Assembly: GCA_002271215.1 (NCBI GenBank)
Contig: CP018628.1
Span: forward strand, 1,302,001-1,366,000
Reading direction: 5' to 3'
DNA length: 64,000 nt
From: Lelliottia jeotgali
GTDB taxonomy: Bacteria > Pseudomonadota > Gammaproteobacteria > Enterobacterales > Enterobacteriaceae
The notes beneath the pieces were generated by a model, which did not search any database, was not told the DNA's origin, and worked only from the letters and a program-made list of their open reading frames with translations. Made by a program: the position numbers and the translations under genes. Shown piece after piece: positions 9,191 to 20,496 of this stretch. The first letter of the stretch is position 1. Each line of letters starts with the position of its first letter.

Positions 9191-9979
9191 ATGTATGTTG
9201 CGGTCGGGCAGTTTGCGGTAACGCCATTGTGGGAGGAAAATGCCCGTCAGTGCGTCTTATTGATGGCACAAGCGGCGCGTCAGGGTGCGGCGCTGTTGGT
9301 ACTACCGGAAGCGCTGCTGGCGCGTGATGACCAGGATCCGGACCTCTCCGTGAAGTCAGCACAACCGCTGGACGGCGGTTTTCTGCAGACATTACTGGAG
9401 GAAAGCCAGCGCAACCGACTCACCACCGTATTGACTGTTCATATCCCGACGACGCAGGGCAGGGCGGCGAATACGCTGGTAGTTATACGCGAAGGGAAAA
9501 TCATCGGGACATACGCCAAGCTCCATCTTTATGACGCCTTTACTATTCAGGAATCGCGGTTGGTCGATCCTGGAGGCCAGCTCCCGCCGTTGATAGACGT
9601 CGAAGGCATTACATTGGGGCTGATGACTTGCTACGATTTGCGCTTTCCCGAGATGGCGCTGAATCTGGCACTGGCAGGCGCTGAAGTGTTAGTTCTGCCC
9701 GCTGCGTGGGTTAAGGGACCGCTCAAAGAGCATCATTGGGCGACCTTATTGGCTGCGCGCGCATTGGACACCACCTGCTATGTGGTGGCTGCGGGAGAGT
9801 GCGGAAACAAGAATATCGGGCAGAGCCGGGTTATTGATCCCCTTGGCGTGACTATTGCGGCGGCGGCTGAGGCCCCTGCGCTATTGATGGCAGAAATCGA
9901 CCGCGAGCGCATAGTGCAGGCGCGGCGGCAATTACCAGTGCTGATGAACCGACGGTTTGCGCCACCGCAATTATTGTGA
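9191..9979 (+). CDS. ybeM: Nitrilase-superfamily amidase YbeM (deaminated-glutathione amidase type)
   Basis: A carbon-nitrogen hydrolase of 262 residues. The Glu-Lys-Cys triad is intact: Glu40 (LPEALLA), Lys110 (YAKLHLYD) and Cys147 ([10 protein letters not shown]). Family members of this branch (Nit1-type) hydrolyse deaminated glutathione, a side product of transaminases, so a metabolite-repair role is likely. In E. coli K-12 the gene is known to be broken; here it is full length. It stands alone between crcB and tatE, with the start preceded by AGGGGA. Confidence 0.88.
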   Translation: MYVAVGQFAVTPLWEENARQCVLLMAQAARQGAALLVLPEALLARDDQDPDLSVKSAQPLDGGFLQTLLEESQRNRLTTVLTVHIPTTQGRAANTLVVIREGKIIGTYAKLHLYDAFTIQESRLVDPGGQLPPLIDVEGITLGLMTCYDLRFPEMALNLALAGAEVLVLPAAWVKGPLKEHHWATLLAARALDTTCYVVAAGECGNKNIGQSRVIDPLGVTIAAAAEAPALLMAEIDRERIVQARRQLPVLMNRRFAPPQLL

Positions 9980-10106
9980 TGTTTTTTTCATCAGAGCTTG
10001 ATTCACCTTGTTACAGATTGCTATTGTGTGCGCGCGTCGAATGTCCGTTAATAACATCAGGTTTTCTGGCGCTGTATGCAGCCTGTTTTAAGTGAAGAAG
10101 GTATCT

Positions 10107-10310
10107 ATGGGTGAGATTAGTATTACTAAACTGCTGGTGGTTGCGGCGCTGGTCGTCCTGCTGTTTGGTACCAAGAAGTTACGTACTCTGGGCGGAGACC
10201 TGGGTACGGCCATTAAAGGCTTCAAAAAAGCGATGAATGACGACGATTCCTCTGCGAAGAAAACCGCAGATGATGAAGTCCCGGCTGAGAAGCTGTCGCA
10301 CAAAGAATAA
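10107..10310 (+). CDS. tatE: Sec-independent translocase component TatE
   Basis: A TatA-like subunit of 67 residues that acts in twin-arginine export of folded proteins. One N-terminal membrane helix (about residues 6-20) is followed by the [14 protein letters not shown] hinge, an amphipathic helix and a charged tail. I start at ATG 10107, preceded by GAAGG and matching the family length; an earlier ATG at 10092 would add five residues. Monocistronic: a terminator follows 30 bp after the stop, and the gene is far from tatABC as in E. coli. Confidence 0.95.
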   Translation: MGEISITKLLVVAALVVLLFGTKKLRTLGGDLGTAIKGFKKAMNDDDSSAKKTADDEVPAEKLSHKE

Positions 10311-10340
10311 TGGCTACATCCTTCCAGAACTCTGGAAAGA

Positions 10341-10369
10341 AAAAAACCGGCGTAATAGCCGGTTTTTTT
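10341..10369. terminator. Bidirectional terminator between tatE and lipA
   Basis: A GC stem AACCGGC / GCCGGTT with a short loop has A-rich sequence before it and T-rich sequence after it, so it can terminate tatE on the plus strand and lipA on the minus strand. Confidence 0.9.
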
Positions 10370-10391
10370 ATGCCTGAAGTGTAATAAATTA

Positions 10392-11357
10392 TTACTTCAC
10401 TTCTTCGCCTTTCGCCTGCATGTCGGCATGATAGGAAGAGCGAACGAATGGGCCACAGGCAGCGTGGGTAAAGCCCATCGCCATTGCTTCGGCTTTCATC
10501 TCGTCAAACTCATCCGGGCTCACGTAGCGCTGAACCGGCAGGTGATGGCGGCTAGGTTGCAGATACTGGCCCAGGGTCAGCATCGTGACACCATGACGGC
10601 GCAAATCGCGCATCACTTCGATGATTTCCGCATTGGTTTCACCCAGACCGACCATCAAACCTGATTTGGTCGGAATGTGTGGATGCGCTTCTTTAAAGCG
10701 TTCCAGCAGTTTTAGCGACCAGTTGTAATCTGCGCCAGGGCGAACCTGACGATACACGCGAGGAACGTTTTCCAGGTTGTGGTTAAACACGTCCGGTGGC
10801 GTGGCGGTAAGAATGTCCAGTGCGCGATCCATACGACCACGGAAATCAGGCACCAGCGTTTCAATCTTGATGGTCGGGCTTTTCTCGCGGATGGCGCTAA
10901 TGCAATCAGCAAAGTGCTGAGCACCGCCGTCGCGGAGATCGTCACGGTCAACGGAGGTAATCACCACGTAACGCAATGCCATGTCAGCAATGGTCTGAGC
11001 CAGTTTCTGCGGTTCATTGGCGTCAGGTGTGACTGGGCGACCGTGTGCCACATCGCAGAACGGGCAGCGACGGGTGCAAATGGCCCCGAGGATCATGAAG
11101 GTTGCCGTACCGTGGTTGAAACATTCCGCAAGGTTAGGGCAAGACGCTTCTTCACAGACAGAGTGAAGGCCATTCTTACGCATCGCCGCTTTGATACCCT
11201 GAATGCGTGACGAGTCGGCCGGGAGTTTGATTTTCATCCATTCCGGTTTTCTTAACAGCGCTTCGCGCTCCGTAACCACGTTTTTAACCGGGATAAGGGC
11301 CATTTTATCGGCGTCGCGGTACTTAACACCGCGTTCCATCACAATGGGTTTACTCAT
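10392..11357 (-). CDS. lipA: Lipoyl synthase LipA
   Basis: Radical-SAM enzyme that inserts two sulfurs into protein-bound octanoate, the last step of lipoate synthesis for pyruvate and 2-oxoglutarate dehydrogenases and the glycine cleavage system. It has 321 residues. Both iron-sulfur cluster motifs are present: the auxiliary cluster [12 protein letters not shown] and the radical-SAM motif CTRRCPFC. The C-terminal part ends with [11 protein letters not shown], which includes the serine that ligates the auxiliary cluster in this family. It follows ybeF at a distance of 207 bp and works with lipB further upstream. Confidence 0.97.
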   Translation of the reverse strand: MSKPIVMERGVKYRDADKMALIPVKNVVTEREALLRKPEWMKIKLPADSSRIQGIKAAMRKNGLHSVCEEASCPNLAECFNHGTATFMILGAICTRRCPFCDVAHGRPVTPDANEPQKLAQTIADMALRYVVITSVDRDDLRDGGAQHFADCISAIREKSPTIKIETLVPDFRGRMDRALDILTATPPDVFNHNLENVPRVYRQVRPGADYNWSLKLLERFKEAHPHIPTKSGLMVGLGETNAEIIEVMRDLRRHGVTMLTLGQYLQPSRHHLPVQRYVSPDEFDEMKAEAMAMGFTHAACGPFVRSSYHADMQAKGEEVK

Positions 11358-11526
11358 AGCGTGCGTGTTCCAGTTGCGAAATTCGAGGGAAAGCGTTTCA
11401 ATTCAAGGGAATGTTGTATTTATCAACTATTTTTGAACGAACGACAGGCAGTATATCATTGATAAGGGCGATAAAGCAGCCTGTGAGGTCGCCAAATTGT
11501 AAAATAGTTGTTGTTTTGTGCCCTTT

Positions 11527-11546
11527 GCCCCCTACGGGACGGGGGC
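11527..11546. repeat. Inverted repeat downstream of ybeF
   Basis: Six-base arms GCCCCC and GGGGGC enclose an eight-base loop, 19 bp beyond the ybeF stop. No T run follows on the minus strand, so a terminator role is uncertain. Confidence 0.35.
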
Positions 11547-11564
11547 TTGCGCTGGGGAGAGACG

Positions 11565-12518
11565 TCAAAACGCCTGACGGATAATATTGATCACGTTTTC
11601 AAGAACCGGGTCACGCAGGCTCAGTTTATTGTAATGCAGTGAGATCTCGATAGATTCCGCATTGAGGGGCGCATAGGGAATATGCTCCAGCGGCCAGCAC
11701 TGATTTAGCAGGTTGTAAAGACGAGCAGGCATAACAGAGAGTAAGTCGCTGCTGCCAATCAGGGCGGCAATCGTGAACATATTGTAACTGCTAAAACTGA
11801 TTTGACGATCCGGGAACAGTTCATTAATTCGCTGGTGAAGCTGATTGAGATTCTGCCCGTCGTTCATGAACAGCGCGTATTCATATTCACGCAGATTTTC
11901 CGCCGTTGCCGTCTGGCTCAATGCCGGATGGTTTTTGCGACACACCAGCAGCAGTCCGTCGGCATAGAGCACATTCTGGGCCAACGCACGGGCACCGAAG
12001 GCATTGCTGTCGACGATCAGGTCAGTCTGGAATTGCGATAGCTGGGTTTCGGAATCGCTGACAGGAATATTGCGCAGCAGCAGCTGTGGGGCTTCGCGTT
12101 TGACTGCCTGGTAGATAGTAGGTAACACCATCGCACCGACGGACGGTGAAGTTCCGATAGTTATTGTGCGCTGTTTGTCGTAGCTACCGGTGAGATCCAG
12201 TGCGCCAAGAATAGACTCCAGACCCTGACTAATGTACTCATGCAGGTGCGTGGCATAGGCGGTTGGTGTGACGCCCTGGCCCTTACGAATAAACAGAGGG
12301 TCAGGAAATATCGCGCGTAATTTCTGAATAGACTGACTAATTGCTGAGGGTGTGAGATTAAGAATTTTCGCAGCATTTACGATACCCTTATGGACATATA
12401 CTGCCTCAAAGATTGTCAATAAATTGAGGTCAATATTACGTAAAGTCCTAAAAACTTGCGGCTTGTCCTGACCGCCGGGCTCATTCAGTCGTTTAGCCGG
12501 TAAATTATTATAATCCAC
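11565..12518 (-). CDS. ybeF: LysR-family transcriptional regulator YbeF
   Basis: A LysR-type regulator of 317 residues. An N-terminal winged helix-turn-helix lies at about residues 30-90 (LNLLTIFEAVYVHKG, then NLTPSAISQSIQKLR), followed by a two-lobe effector-binding domain that contains QFQTDLIVD. The effector and targets are unknown. Position between lipA and lipB is conserved in enterobacteria. The upstream 300 bp is AT-rich and should contain its promoter. Confidence 0.9.
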   Translation of the reverse strand: MDYNNLPAKRLNEPGGQDKPQVFRTLRNIDLNLLTIFEAVYVHKGIVNAAKILNLTPSAISQSIQKLRAIFPDPLFIRKGQGVTPTAYATHLHEYISQGLESILGALDLTGSYDKQRTITIGTSPSVGAMVLPTIYQAVKREAPQLLLRNIPVSDSETQLSQFQTDLIVDSNAFGARALAQNVLYADGLLLVCRKNHPALSQTATAENLREYEYALFMNDGQNLNQLHQRINELFPDRQISFSSYNMFTIAALIGSSDLLSVMPARLYNLLNQCWPLEHIPYAPLNAESIEISLHYNKLSLRDPVLENVINIIRQAF

Positions 12519-12822
12519 GCTGTCACTCCGTATTCATTCACAATATGAATGATAGTTGAATTTAATTATTGTGCTTATTGTTATTGGTAAAGATATTTAT
12601 GGATGTCATTTGTTTAAGAAAATCAAGAATCTGTGTAATTTTCAATCAAATGAAGGCCAATTCGACAGGTGGTATTGGTATTCACGCACTGAAATTAAAA
12701 TAGGCAAATAAGTAAACCTGCTCAAGCGCTTCGAAAATATAGAAACAATGGATTATTGTAAAGCGTAAATGCGGTAAATACGCGATGGTCCATCAAATAA
12801 ATGGACCATGATGTATTATATA
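12519..12822. other. AT-rich intergenic region between lipB and ybeF
   Basis: About 300 bp, clearly AT-richer than its surroundings. Near the lipB end is a perfect nine-base inverted repeat, ATGGTCCAT and ATGGACCAT with a seven-base loop (12785-12809), which could end the lipB transcript although it has no T run. Otherwise I see no ORF or RNA gene. Confidence 0.45.
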
Positions 12823-13464
12823 TTAAGCGGGAATATATTCGTGCGGTGGATTGTTTAGCAGCGCTAAAAGATGACTGACAAGCGAAGGGCGAATAATATC
12901 AGGTGTGGCTTTTTCTACCCACTGACGCATTTGGGTCATTTCCATTCCCGCATAACCGCAGGGATTGATGCGCAGGAAAGGCGAAAGATCCATATTGATA
13001 TTAAGTGCCAGACCGTGGAATGAGCAGCCTTTGCGGATGCGTAGTCCTAGAGAACAAATCTTCATCTCTCCGACATACACCCCTGGCGCATCAGCGCGCG
13101 GATGCGCATCAATGCCGTATTCTGCCAGCGTATTGACCACGGTTTGTTCCAGTACGGTGACCAGTTCACGCACCCCGAGTTTTCGGCGTTTCAGATTCAG
13201 CAGCACATACATCACCTGCTGACCGGGCCCGTGGTAGGTCACCTGACCGCCTCGGTCGCTTTGAATCACGGGAATATCACCGGGAACCAGAACATGCTCA
13301 GCTTTACCCGCCTGCCCCTGGGTGAAAACAGGCAGGTGCTCGACCAGCCAAATTTCGTCAGGAGTGGTGTCATCGCGTGAGTCAGTGAAATCATGCATAG
13401 CCTGAGAGACAGGCTCGTAAGGTTGCAGCCCGAGATGGCGGACAAGAATTTTATCCTGATACAA
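12823..13464 (-). CDS. lipB: Octanoyltransferase LipB
   Basis: Transfers octanoate from acyl-ACP to the lipoyl domains of target enzymes, providing the substrate for LipA. I choose the TTG at 13462-13464: a GGAG site sits eight bases upstream and the product is then 213 residues, the E. coli length. A frame extension to a GTG at 13515 has no ribosome-binding site. Motifs include [14 protein letters not shown] around residue 70, the Lys of [11 protein letters not shown], and FHGLALN; Cys169, the acyl acceptor in this family, lies in INPCGYAGM. Follows ybeD by about 100 bp. Confidence 0.94.
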   Translation of the reverse strand: MYQDKILVRHLGLQPYEPVSQAMHDFTDSRDDTTPDEIWLVEHLPVFTQGQAGKAEHVLVPGDIPVIQSDRGGQVTYHGPGQQVMYVLLNLKRRKLGVRELVTVLEQTVVNTLAEYGIDAHPRADAPGVYVGEMKICSLGLRIRKGCSFHGLALNINMDLSPFLRINPCGYAGMEMTQMRQWVEKATPDIIRPSLVSHLLALLNNPPHEYIPA

Positions 13465-13560
13465 AACGGCAACTCCGGGGGATGTAGCGACAAAAGGTGA
13501 GCGGAAGTATATCACAGAGGAAGAGCGGGTTACCCGGCAAAGCGGGTAACCACGAGGGGA

Positions 13561-13824
13561 CTACAGCACCATACGGACGATTTCGATATTGCCGAGTTCT
13601 TCATACAGCGTCTCGACCTGCTCAATATGCGTAGCAGTGATGGTGATGGAAACCGAGTGGTAGTTGCCCTTGCTGCTTGGTTTTACCGTCGGAGAGTAGT
13701 CACCCGGCGCATGGCGCTGTACCACTTCAACCACCTGGTCAACCAGCTCCGGCAACGCCTGACCCATTACTTTGTAAGTAAACGGGGTAGGGAATTCAAG
13801 CAGTTCGTTAAGTTTGGTTTTCAT
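13561..13824 (-). CDS. ybeD: DUF493-family protein YbeD
   Basis: A small conserved protein of 87 residues with an ACT-like alpha/beta fold (family knowledge). Start [12 protein letters not shown] is the same as in E. coli. It lies between dacA and lipB on the same strand. Its molecular role is not established; linkage to lipB suggests some connection with lipoate metabolism or enzyme regulation, which is inference only. Confidence 0.92.
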   Translation of the reverse strand: MKTKLNELLEFPTPFTYKVMGQALPELVDQVVEVVQRHAPGDYSPTVKPSSKGNYHSVSITITATHIEQVETLYEELGNIEIVRMVL

Positions 13825-13844
13825 GTCAGCTCCGGCATTACATC

Positions 13845-13880
13845 AAAAAATAATAACTCCCACGTGCAGGTGGGAGTTAT
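13845..13880 (-). terminator. Rho-independent terminator after dacA
   Basis: Eleven-base perfect arms ATAACTCCCAC and GTGGGAGTTAT pair around a six-base loop; on the minus strand they are followed by TATTTTTT. It lies about 50 bp after the dacA stop and so separates dacA from ybeD. Confidence 0.9.
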
Positions 13881-13931
13881 CAGGATACTTAGTATATGGG
13901 GATCAAAATCACACTTTCAAGTGTTCAATTT

Positions 13932-15143
13932 TTAACCAAACCAATGATGGAACATCAATTTAATGTAATCAATGATTTTGCCGAAGAAATTACCTTCTGG
14001 AATTTCGTCCAGCACCACCAGCGGACGCTGATCGATGGTTTTACCGTCCAGCTGGAAGTTAATGGTGCCCACCACTTGGTTCTTCTGCAGCGGAGCGTGA
14101 AGTTCGCTGGTGTTCAGCACGTAGCTGGCTTTCAGATCTTTCATGCGGCCACGAGGAATGGTCAGGTACAGATCTTTATCTACGCCGAGGGATGCGCGGT
14201 CGTTGTCGCCAAACCACACCGGCTCTGAAGCAAACTCTTTACCGGCTTTCAGTGGGTTCACGGTTTCGAAGAAACGGAAGCCCCAGGTCAGCAGTTTTTT
14301 ACTTTCCGTCTCACGACCTTTAAAGGTACGACCGCCCATCACTGCGGAGATCAGACGCATCTGGCCTTCGGTTGCGGAGGCCACCAGGTTGTAGCCTGCT
14401 TTATCCGTATGGCCAGTTTTGATGCCATCCACATTCAGGCTGTTATCCCACAGCAGACCGTTACGGTTGGTCTGGCGGATGCCGTTGAAGGTGAACTCTT
14501 TTTCTTTATAGATAGTGTATTCGTTTGGTACGTCGCGGATCAGCGCCTGGCCAATCAGCGCCATATCGCGCGCGGAGCTGTACTGACCGTCTGCATCCAG
14601 GCCGTGGACGGTCTGGAAGTGGCTATTCTTCAGGCCCAGCGCGGAAACGTAGCTGTTCATCAGGCCAACAAAGGCGTCCTGGCTACCGGCGGCGAAATCG
14701 GCCATTGCCACACAGGCATCGTTACCGGATTGCAGGTTGATACCGCGGATCAGCTGAGAAACAGGCACCTGCATGCCTGGTTTCAGGAACATCAGGGAAG
14801 AGCCCTTGAACACCGGGTTGCCGGTGGCCCAGGCATCGTTACCCACGGTGACCAGATCGGTTTCTTTAAATTTACCGGCTTTCATGGCCTGACCGATGAC
14901 GTAGCTGGTCATCATTTTTGTCAGGCTCGCAGGATCACGGCGCGAGTCAGCGTTCTGTTCTGCCAGCACTTTGCCAGAGTTGTAATCGATCAGGATGTAG
15001 GATTCCGCATCAATCTGCGGGACGCCAGGGATCATGGTCTTGATATTCAGGTCATCAGCGTGAGCGGCTGAAAGAGCGGCTGCGCAAAGGGCCGTGGTCA
15101 GCGCCATGCGCTGCAGGAATCGAGCGGAGAGAGTGGTCTTCAT
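13932..15143 (-). CDS. dacA: D-alanyl-D-alanine carboxypeptidase DacA (PBP5)
   Basis: Periplasmic, membrane-tethered DD-carboxypeptidase that trims peptidoglycan pentapeptides and helps keep cell shape. It has 403 residues with a signal peptide ending near AHA at residue 29. Active-site motifs are SLTK (Ser about 73), SGN ([13 protein letters not shown]) and KTG ([10 protein letters not shown]). The C-terminal amphipathic helix ([14 protein letters not shown]) anchors it to the inner membrane. It has its own terminator and a 140-bp upstream gap from rlpA with a TATAGCA/TGCTATA palindrome (15190-15205) that overlaps a possible -10 element. Confidence 0.97.
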   Translation of the reverse strand: MKTTLSARFLQRMALTTALCAAALSAAHADDLNIKTMIPGVPQIDAESYILIDYNSGKVLAEQNADSRRDPASLTKMMTSYVIGQAMKAGKFKETDLVTVGNDAWATGNPVFKGSSLMFLKPGMQVPVSQLIRGINLQSGNDACVAMADFAAGSQDAFVGLMNSYVSALGLKNSHFQTVHGLDADGQYSSARDMALIGQALIRDVPNEYTIYKEKEFTFNGIRQTNRNGLLWDNSLNVDGIKTGHTDKAGYNLVASATEGQMRLISAVMGGRTFKGRETESKKLLTWGFRFFETVNPLKAGKEFASEPVWFGDNDRASLGVDKDLYLTIPRGRMKDLKASYVLNTSELHAPLQKNQVVGTINFQLDGKTIDQRPLVVLDEIPEGNFFGKIIDYIKLMFHHWFG

Positions 15144-15282
15144 GGTCAGAACTACGACATCCGTGATGGAATTAAAAAAAGTGCCTTACTATAGCAAATG
15201 CTATACAGGCAGGCATCCGACTTTCAGCGCGAGTTTGTGAACGCAAGTTACATAAGCTGACAATTCGGATACCGCCGATTAA

Positions 15283-16383
15283 TTACTTCGCAACAGCGAT
15301 AAACGATTGTAATTGCGCTTCGCTTTGCAAACGTTGCTGCAACGATGCGGCCTGAGATTTGCTGGCAAACGGCCCCATCTGAATACGCCAGACGGCTCCG
15401 TTTTGCTCAACGCGGCCAGGGACACCAAATTTTTGGCTCAGCTGCTGCTGATACTGCTGCGCACGCGCTTGATCGCTCACTGCACCCACCTGAACCACAA
15501 AACTGCCGCTGGCAGAACCCGCCGCTGGCGGCGTTACGACAGCAGGAGCGGTTACGGGGGCTGGTTGAGTAACAGGCGTGGCTGCAACGGGGGCTGGCGT
15601 CGGTTCGCTACCTTCGAGAACGCCTGAAGCCAGCGGTGTTGCTGCACCCAGGAAACCACTGCTGTTCACCGGTGCGCCGGTGGAGTCATCACTTTTCAGG
15701 GTATCGTTGCTGATAGCGCGAACGTTATCCGCAGGTGTGGTGTCCTGTGGCATAGAAGAGGCGCTGCCCATCCCGCCGTTTAAATCCGGGCGAGCGGGGA
15801 GGGCGTAAGTCTGTTTAGCCACTGTCGTACACGCCGTACCGGGGCCAGACAGCGTACCGTCTTGTGCCACAATAATCGGGTCGATGCGTACTTTGGTGTT
15901 GTTTGAGGTATTCAGACGATCGGCCGCAGCACGGGACAGCGAGATCACGCGGTCGTTGCCATATGGGCCACGGTCGTTGATACGCACCACAATCATACGG
16001 CCATTGGCCATGTTCGTGACGCGCACATAGCTTGGGATAGGCAACGTCGGGTGCGCGGCAGTGATCTGTGCAGGGTCAAACGCTTCACCGGACGCGGTCA
16101 GGTTGCTGCCGGGTTCTGCATCATAAATAGCGGCAAAACCGGCCTGGCTGAAACGCGACGGGTCCTGAACGATTTTATAGCTCTTGCCGTCACGTTGATA
16201 ATCCTGATTCGCCGTGGCGTTCAGCGGTTCATAAATCGGGTCCGCACCGCTGATTTCAACGACCGGACCGTTACATACCGCAGGCTGCGGCGGCGCGATA
16301 GTCGCCTGTTGCTGACCATCGTCACTTGAACAAGCTGCAAGTAAACTTGCTGCGATGCAGATTCCCAGCCACTGCTTACGCAT
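15283..16383 (-). CDS. rlpA: Septal-ring lytic transglycosylase-like lipoprotein RlpA
   Basis: Outer-membrane lipoprotein of 366 residues with lipobox LLAAC near residue 18. A double-psi beta-barrel domain (about 75-185, with [22 protein letters not shown]) is followed by a Pro/Ala/Thr-rich linker and a C-terminal SPOR domain (about 290-366) that binds denuded septal glycan. In some bacteria RlpA is a lytic transglycosylase; activity in enterobacteria is not clear. It sits 16 bp after rodA in the cell-elongation operon. Confidence 0.95.
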   Translation of the reverse strand: MRKQWLGICIAASLLAACSSDDGQQQATIAPPQPAVCNGPVVEISGADPIYEPLNATANQDYQRDGKSYKIVQDPSRFSQAGFAAIYDAEPGSNLTASGEAFDPAQITAAHPTLPIPSYVRVTNMANGRMIVVRINDRGPYGNDRVISLSRAAADRLNTSNNTKVRIDPIIVAQDGTLSGPGTACTTVAKQTYALPARPDLNGGMGSASSMPQDTTPADNVRAISNDTLKSDDSTGAPVNSSGFLGAATPLASGVLEGSEPTPAPVAATPVTQPAPVTAPAVVTPPAAGSASGSFVVQVGAVSDQARAQQYQQQLSQKFGVPGRVEQNGAVWRIQMGPFASKSQAASLQQRLQSEAQLQSFIAVAK

Positions 16384-16399
16384 GGCGATCCCCTTATTG

Positions 16400-17512
16400 T
16401 TATACGCTTTTGGACAACATTTTTCTGTGGGTGTGGATAGACATTACTATCCCAAACCCGGCCATCAACACGATCAGTGCCGAGCCTCCGTAGCTCACCA
16501 GCGGCAGCGGTACGCCCACCACAGGCAGAATCCCACTCACCATACCAATATTTACGAAGACATAAACGAATAAGATAAGCATCAATCCGCCCGCCATGAC
16601 GCGACCAAAGGTGGTCTGCGCGCGCGCGGCGATCCACAGTCCGCGCATGATAAGCAGCAGGTAAAGTGACAGCAAAATCAAAATGCCGACCAGACCCAGC
16701 TCTTCAGCCAGAACCGCAAAGATAAAGTCCGTGTGACGTTCCGGCAGGAACTCCAGCTGCGACTGCGTCCCGTGCAGCCAGCCTTTGCCACGTAATCCAC
16801 CCGAGCCAATGGCAATTTTAGACTGAATAATATGATAGCCTGCGCCCAGCGGATCGGTTTCCGGATCGAGCAACATCATGACGCGCTGACGTTGATAGTC
16901 ATGCATCAGGAAGAACCACAGTATCGGTATAAAGGCTGCCACCAGTACCACCGCAATGCCGATTAAGCGCCAGCTTAAACCTGACAGGAACAGCACGAAC
17001 AGGCCGGACAATGCGACCAGTATGGACGTTCCCAGGTCAGGCTGCGCCGCCACCAGCAGAGTGGGCAGGAAGATCAGCACCAGCGCAATGGCGGTATTTT
17101 TCAGTGAGGGGGGACAAACGTCACGGTTGATAAAGCGTGCGACCATCAGTGGAACGGCGATTTTCGCGATTTCCGAGGGCTGAAAACGCACAATGCCAAG
17201 GTCCAGCCAGCGCTGTGCGCCTTTTGAAATCGCCCCAAATGCATCCACCGCAACCAGCAAAATGATACAGATGAAGTATAAATAGGGTGCCCAGCCTTCA
17301 TAGACGCGAGGCGGGATTTGCGCCATCACTACCATGATCACCAGACCCATCGCAATCTGACCAATCTTGCGTTCCATCATGCCGATATCCTGGCCGCTGG
17401 CGCTCCAGATAACGAGAGCACTGTAGGTCAGTAATGCCAGCAGGATCAGCAGCATGGCCGGGTCGATGTGGATTTTGTCCCACAGCGATTTCTGATTTGG
17501 ATTATCCGTCAT
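16400..17512 (-). CDS. rodA: Peptidoglycan glycosyltransferase RodA (MrdB)
   Basis: SEDS-family polytopic membrane enzyme of 370 residues that polymerises glycan strands for cell elongation, paired with PBP2. About ten hydrophobic segments are visible. The C-terminal region contains the SEDS motif [15 protein letters not shown], and the catalytic Asp of the family lies in the long loop with [18 protein letters not shown]. Two bases separate it from the mrdA stop, so translation is likely coupled. Confidence 0.97.
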   Translation of the reverse strand: MTDNPNQKSLWDKIHIDPAMLLILLALLTYSALVIWSASGQDIGMMERKIGQIAMGLVIMVVMAQIPPRVYEGWAPYLYFICIILLVAVDAFGAISKGAQRWLDLGIVRFQPSEIAKIAVPLMVARFINRDVCPPSLKNTAIALVLIFLPTLLVAAQPDLGTSILVALSGLFVLFLSGLSWRLIGIAVVLVAAFIPILWFFLMHDYQRQRVMMLLDPETDPLGAGYHIIQSKIAIGSGGLRGKGWLHGTQSQLEFLPERHTDFIFAVLAEELGLVGILILLSLYLLLIMRGLWIAARAQTTFGRVMAGGLMLILFVYVFVNIGMVSGILPVVGVPLPLVSYGGSALIVLMAGFGIVMSIHTHRKMLSKSV

Positions 17513-17514
17513 GT

Positions 17515-19416
17515 TTATTGGTCCTCCGCCGCAGCGGCGGCTGGGTTTTCAGCCGGAAGTTCGGTGTTGTTGTCGCCCAGCATAATGTGGTCGAGGATCT
17601 GGCGCATAATGGTACCCACCGCCGGGCCAGCGCCGCCATTTTCAAGAATAATCGCTACCGCAACCTGCGGTTTATCATAAGGCGCAAACGCGGTCATAAG
17701 TTTATGGTCACGCAGACGCTCGGCAATTTTGTGCGCGTTATAGGTTTCGTTCGCTTTCAGACCGAAGACCTGCGCGGTACCGGATTTCGCCGCGACTTTG
17801 TAAGGGGCCCCGGCGAAGTATTTGTGTGCGGTCCCGTTAGGACGGTTGGCCACACCGTACATGCCGTCTTTGGCTATTTCCCAGAAGCCGGAATGAATAT
17901 CGCCCACCGGCGCTTCATGTGGCTGTGACCACGGAACCTGCTTGCCATCTTCGACGGTACTCATCAGCAGATGCGGCACTTTCACCACGCCATCGTTAAT
18001 GAGGATCATCATCGCTTTGTTCATCTGAATTGGCGTTGCGGTCCAGTAGCCCTGGCCGATACCGACCGGAATGGTGTCGCCCTGATACCACGGTTTTTTA
18101 AAGCGTTTTAGCTTCCACTCGCGCGTCGGCATGTTTCCTGAACGTTCTTCAGACAAGTCCACGCCAGTGTAATGGCCATAACCAAATTTGCTCATCCATT
18201 CCGACAGACGGTCGATCCCCATGTCATAGGCGACCTGGTAGAAGAAGGTATCCGCCGACTCTTCCAGAGATTTGGTGATATTCAGATGACCGTGACCCCA
18301 TTTTTTCCAGTCGCGATAACGCTTATCTGAACCTGGCAACTGCCACCAGCCGGGGTCAAACAGGCTGGTATTGCGATTGATGACGCCAGCGCTCAGCGCG
18401 GAGACGGCAACATAAGGTTTGACGGTAGATGCTGGCGGGTAAACACCCTGGGTGGCACGGTTCACCAGCGGGGTGTTTGGATCATTCAACAGACCGGAAT
18501 AATCTTTGCTGGAGATCCCATCGACGAACAAGTTGGGATCGTAGCTTGGCATGGAGACCAGTGCCAGAATTCCGCCGCTGCGAGGGTCGGTGACGACTAC
18601 CGCAGCGCGACTGCCTGCTAACAGCGTTTCGATATACTGCTGGAGCTTAAGATCCAGCGTCAAATAGACGTCGTGACCGGCTTGAGGCGGCACTTCTTTC
18701 AACTGGCGAATCACACGGCCACGGTTGTTAACTTCAACCTCTTCGTAGCCGGTTTGCCCATGCAGAACGTCTTCATAGAAGCGCTCAATGCCAAGTTTAC
18801 CGATATCATGAGTCGCGGCGTAGTTCGCCAGCTTGCCGTCTTTATCGAGCCTGTCGACATCTTTATCGTTTATTTTGGAAACGTAGCCGATGACGTGCGT
18901 CAGCGCGGAGCCGTAAGGATAGAAACGACGCTTATAGCCTTTGACTTCAACGCCGGGGAAGCGGTACTGATTCACCGCAAAGCGGGCGACCTGAACTTCC
19001 GTTAAATTGGTTTTTACGGCGATTGAGGTAAAACGGTGTGAACGAGAACGTTCTTTTTTGAAGGCGGCGATATCATCATCAGTGAGATCCACCACGCCTT
19101 TCAGCGCATCCAGCGTGTCCTGCACATTATCGACTTTTTCCGGCATCATCTCGATTTGATAGATGGTGCGGTTTAACGCCAGCGGCGTGCCGTTACGATC
19201 GTAGATAATCCCGCGGCTTGGCGCGATGGGCACCAGCTTGATTCGGTTTTCGTTGGAACGGGTTTGGTAGTCGGTAAAACGGACGATTTGCAGATTGTAG
19301 AGGTTGGCGACGAGCACGCCAGACAGCAGCAAAATCCCGGTAAAAGCGACCAGCGCCCGGCGCACAAACAGCGCGGACTCAGCCGAATAGTCGCGAAAAG
19401 AATTCTGTAGTTTCAT
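17515..19416 (-). CDS. mrdA: Peptidoglycan transpeptidase MrdA (PBP2)
   Basis: Class B penicillin-binding protein of 633 residues, the cross-linking partner of RodA in the elongasome. One N-terminal membrane helix (about 22-42) is followed by a pedestal domain with the [10 protein letters not shown] motif, then the transpeptidase domain with PASTVK (Ser about 330), the SxN motif SADTF and KSGTAQ near residue 545. The C-terminal tail is Glu/Ala-rich. It sits between rlmH and rodA in the rsfS-rlmH-mrdA-rodA-rlpA run. Confidence 0.97.
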   Translation of the reverse strand: MKLQNSFRDYSAESALFVRRALVAFTGILLLSGVLVANLYNLQIVRFTDYQTRSNENRIKLVPIAPSRGIIYDRNGTPLALNRTIYQIEMMPEKVDNVQDTLDALKGVVDLTDDDIAAFKKERSRSHRFTSIAVKTNLTEVQVARFAVNQYRFPGVEVKGYKRRFYPYGSALTHVIGYVSKINDKDVDRLDKDGKLANYAATHDIGKLGIERFYEDVLHGQTGYEEVEVNNRGRVIRQLKEVPPQAGHDVYLTLDLKLQQYIETLLAGSRAAVVVTDPRSGGILALVSMPSYDPNLFVDGISSKDYSGLLNDPNTPLVNRATQGVYPPASTVKPYVAVSALSAGVINRNTSLFDPGWWQLPGSDKRYRDWKKWGHGHLNITKSLEESADTFFYQVAYDMGIDRLSEWMSKFGYGHYTGVDLSEERSGNMPTREWKLKRFKKPWYQGDTIPVGIGQGYWTATPIQMNKAMMILINDGVVKVPHLLMSTVEDGKQVPWSQPHEAPVGDIHSGFWEIAKDGMYGVANRPNGTAHKYFAGAPYKVAAKSGTAQVFGLKANETYNAHKIAERLRDHKLMTAFAPYDKPQVAVAIILENGGAGPAVGTIMRQILDHIMLGDNNTELPAENPAAAAAEDQ

Positions 19417-19444
19417 CCGCTGCTTAATTTGCCCTGGTCAATCA

Positions 19445-19912
19445 TTACTCACGGTGATAAGGGTGGTTGGTAGTAATGCTCCACGCGCGATAAAGACTTT
19501 CTGCCACCAGCACCCGAACAAGTGGGTGGGGCATCGTCAGCGCGGAGAGGGACCAACTTTGTTCTGCGGCCGCTTTGCAGGCGGGGGATAACCCTTCCGG
19601 ACCGCCAATCAACAGGCTAACGTCGCGGCCATCCTGCTTCCAGCGTTCCAGTTCAAGCGCCAGCTGCGGCGTATCCCAGGGTTTTCCTGGGATATCGAGG
19701 GTCACAATGCGGTTTTTGCCAGCGGCCGCCAGCATTAACTCACCCTCTTTGTCGAGAATACGTTTGATATCCGCGTTCTTGCCGCGCTTTCCTGCTGGGA
19801 TTTCCACCAGTTCGAACGGCATGTCTTTAGGAAAACGACGCAGATATTCAGTAAAACCCGTCTGTACCCAGTCCGGCATTTTTGTGCCGACGGCTACCAG
19901 TTGCAACTTCAC
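19445..19912 (-). CDS. rlmH: 23S rRNA pseudouridine-1915 N3-methyltransferase RlmH
   Basis: SPOUT-class methyltransferase of 155 residues that modifies pseudouridine 1915 in helix 69 of 23S rRNA on assembled 70S ribosomes. The SAM-binding knot motif [11 protein letters not shown] and the C-terminal HPYHRE are present. The gene lies three bases downstream of rsfS, so the two ribosome-related genes are likely cotranslated. Confidence 0.96.
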   Translation of the reverse strand: MKLQLVAVGTKMPDWVQTGFTEYLRRFPKDMPFELVEIPAGKRGKNADIKRILDKEGELMLAAAGKNRIVTLDIPGKPWDTPQLALELERWKQDGRDVSLLIGGPEGLSPACKAAAEQSWSLSALTMPHPLVRVLVAESLYRAWSITTNHPYHRE

Positions 19913-19915
19913 GCA

Positions 19916-20233
19916 TTAACCCCAGAGTTTTTCCAGCTCATACAGACGACGGCTCTCTTCCTGCATGACGTGGACAATCACATCGCCAAGGTCGACAACA
20001 ACCCAGTCAGCAATGGCCTGGCCTTCTACGCCCAGTGGCATAAGACCCGCCATACGCGATTCCTGAACCACATGGTCAGCAATAGAGGCAACGTGACGCG
20101 TGGATGTGCCGGTGCAAATGATCATGCAGTCGGTGATACTGGATTTACCTTGAACGTCGATGGTGATGATGTCCTGACCTTTCAGGTCATCAATTTTGTC
20201 GATAACAAAATCCTGGAGTTCTTTACCCTGCAA
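19916..20233 (-). CDS. rsfS: Ribosome silencing factor RsfS
   Basis: Binds uL14 on the large subunit and blocks subunit joining when nutrients are short. I choose the TTG at 20231-20233: an AGGGGG site lies five bases upstream and the product is 105 residues, equal to E. coli. A second TTG ten codons further upstream has no such site. Conserved region [22 protein letters not shown] is followed by [16 protein letters not shown]. It heads the rsfS-rlmH-mrdA-rodA-rlpA operon. Confidence 0.94.
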   Translation of the reverse strand: MQGKELQDFVIDKIDDLKGQDIITIDVQGKSSITDCMIICTGTSTRHVASIADHVVQESRMAGLMPLGVEGQAIADWVVVDLGDVIVHVMQEESRRLYELEKLWG

Positions 20234-20434
20234 GTTTTCCCCCTGGTGAGTGAAGTTGAGCAACGATTAAATGGATAGCCTGGCAGTATACCTTAACTGA
20301 CGGCTGTGTCGGGACAAATGTCACCTGACGGACTTTTTAAGGCGGGTATCATCCCATCCCCGGCCTGACAATGCATCGCCATTTTTGTAAAACAATTTCT
20401 GTAAAGCTATGACTGGCAGGAACTCAGGCTGCGG

Positions 20435-20462
20435 AGGATATCAGCCTGAAAAGGGCTGTCAA
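20435..20462 (-). promoter_or_regulatory. Candidate sigma-70 promoter upstream of rsfS
   Basis: On the minus strand TTGACA (20457-20462) is followed after 16 bp by TATCCT (20435-20440). It lies between nadD and rsfS, where E. coli would have cobC, and could drive the rsfS-to-rlpA operon. Confidence 0.5.
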
Positions 20463-20478
20463 TGGCAGGGCGGTGAAT

Positions 20479-20496
20479 TACGCGATTTTTCGCGTA
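20479..20496. repeat. Small inverted repeat after nadD
   Basis: Perfect seven-base arms TACGCGA and TCGCGTA with a four-base loop lie 6 bp beyond the nadD stop. No T run follows in either direction. Confidence 0.4.
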
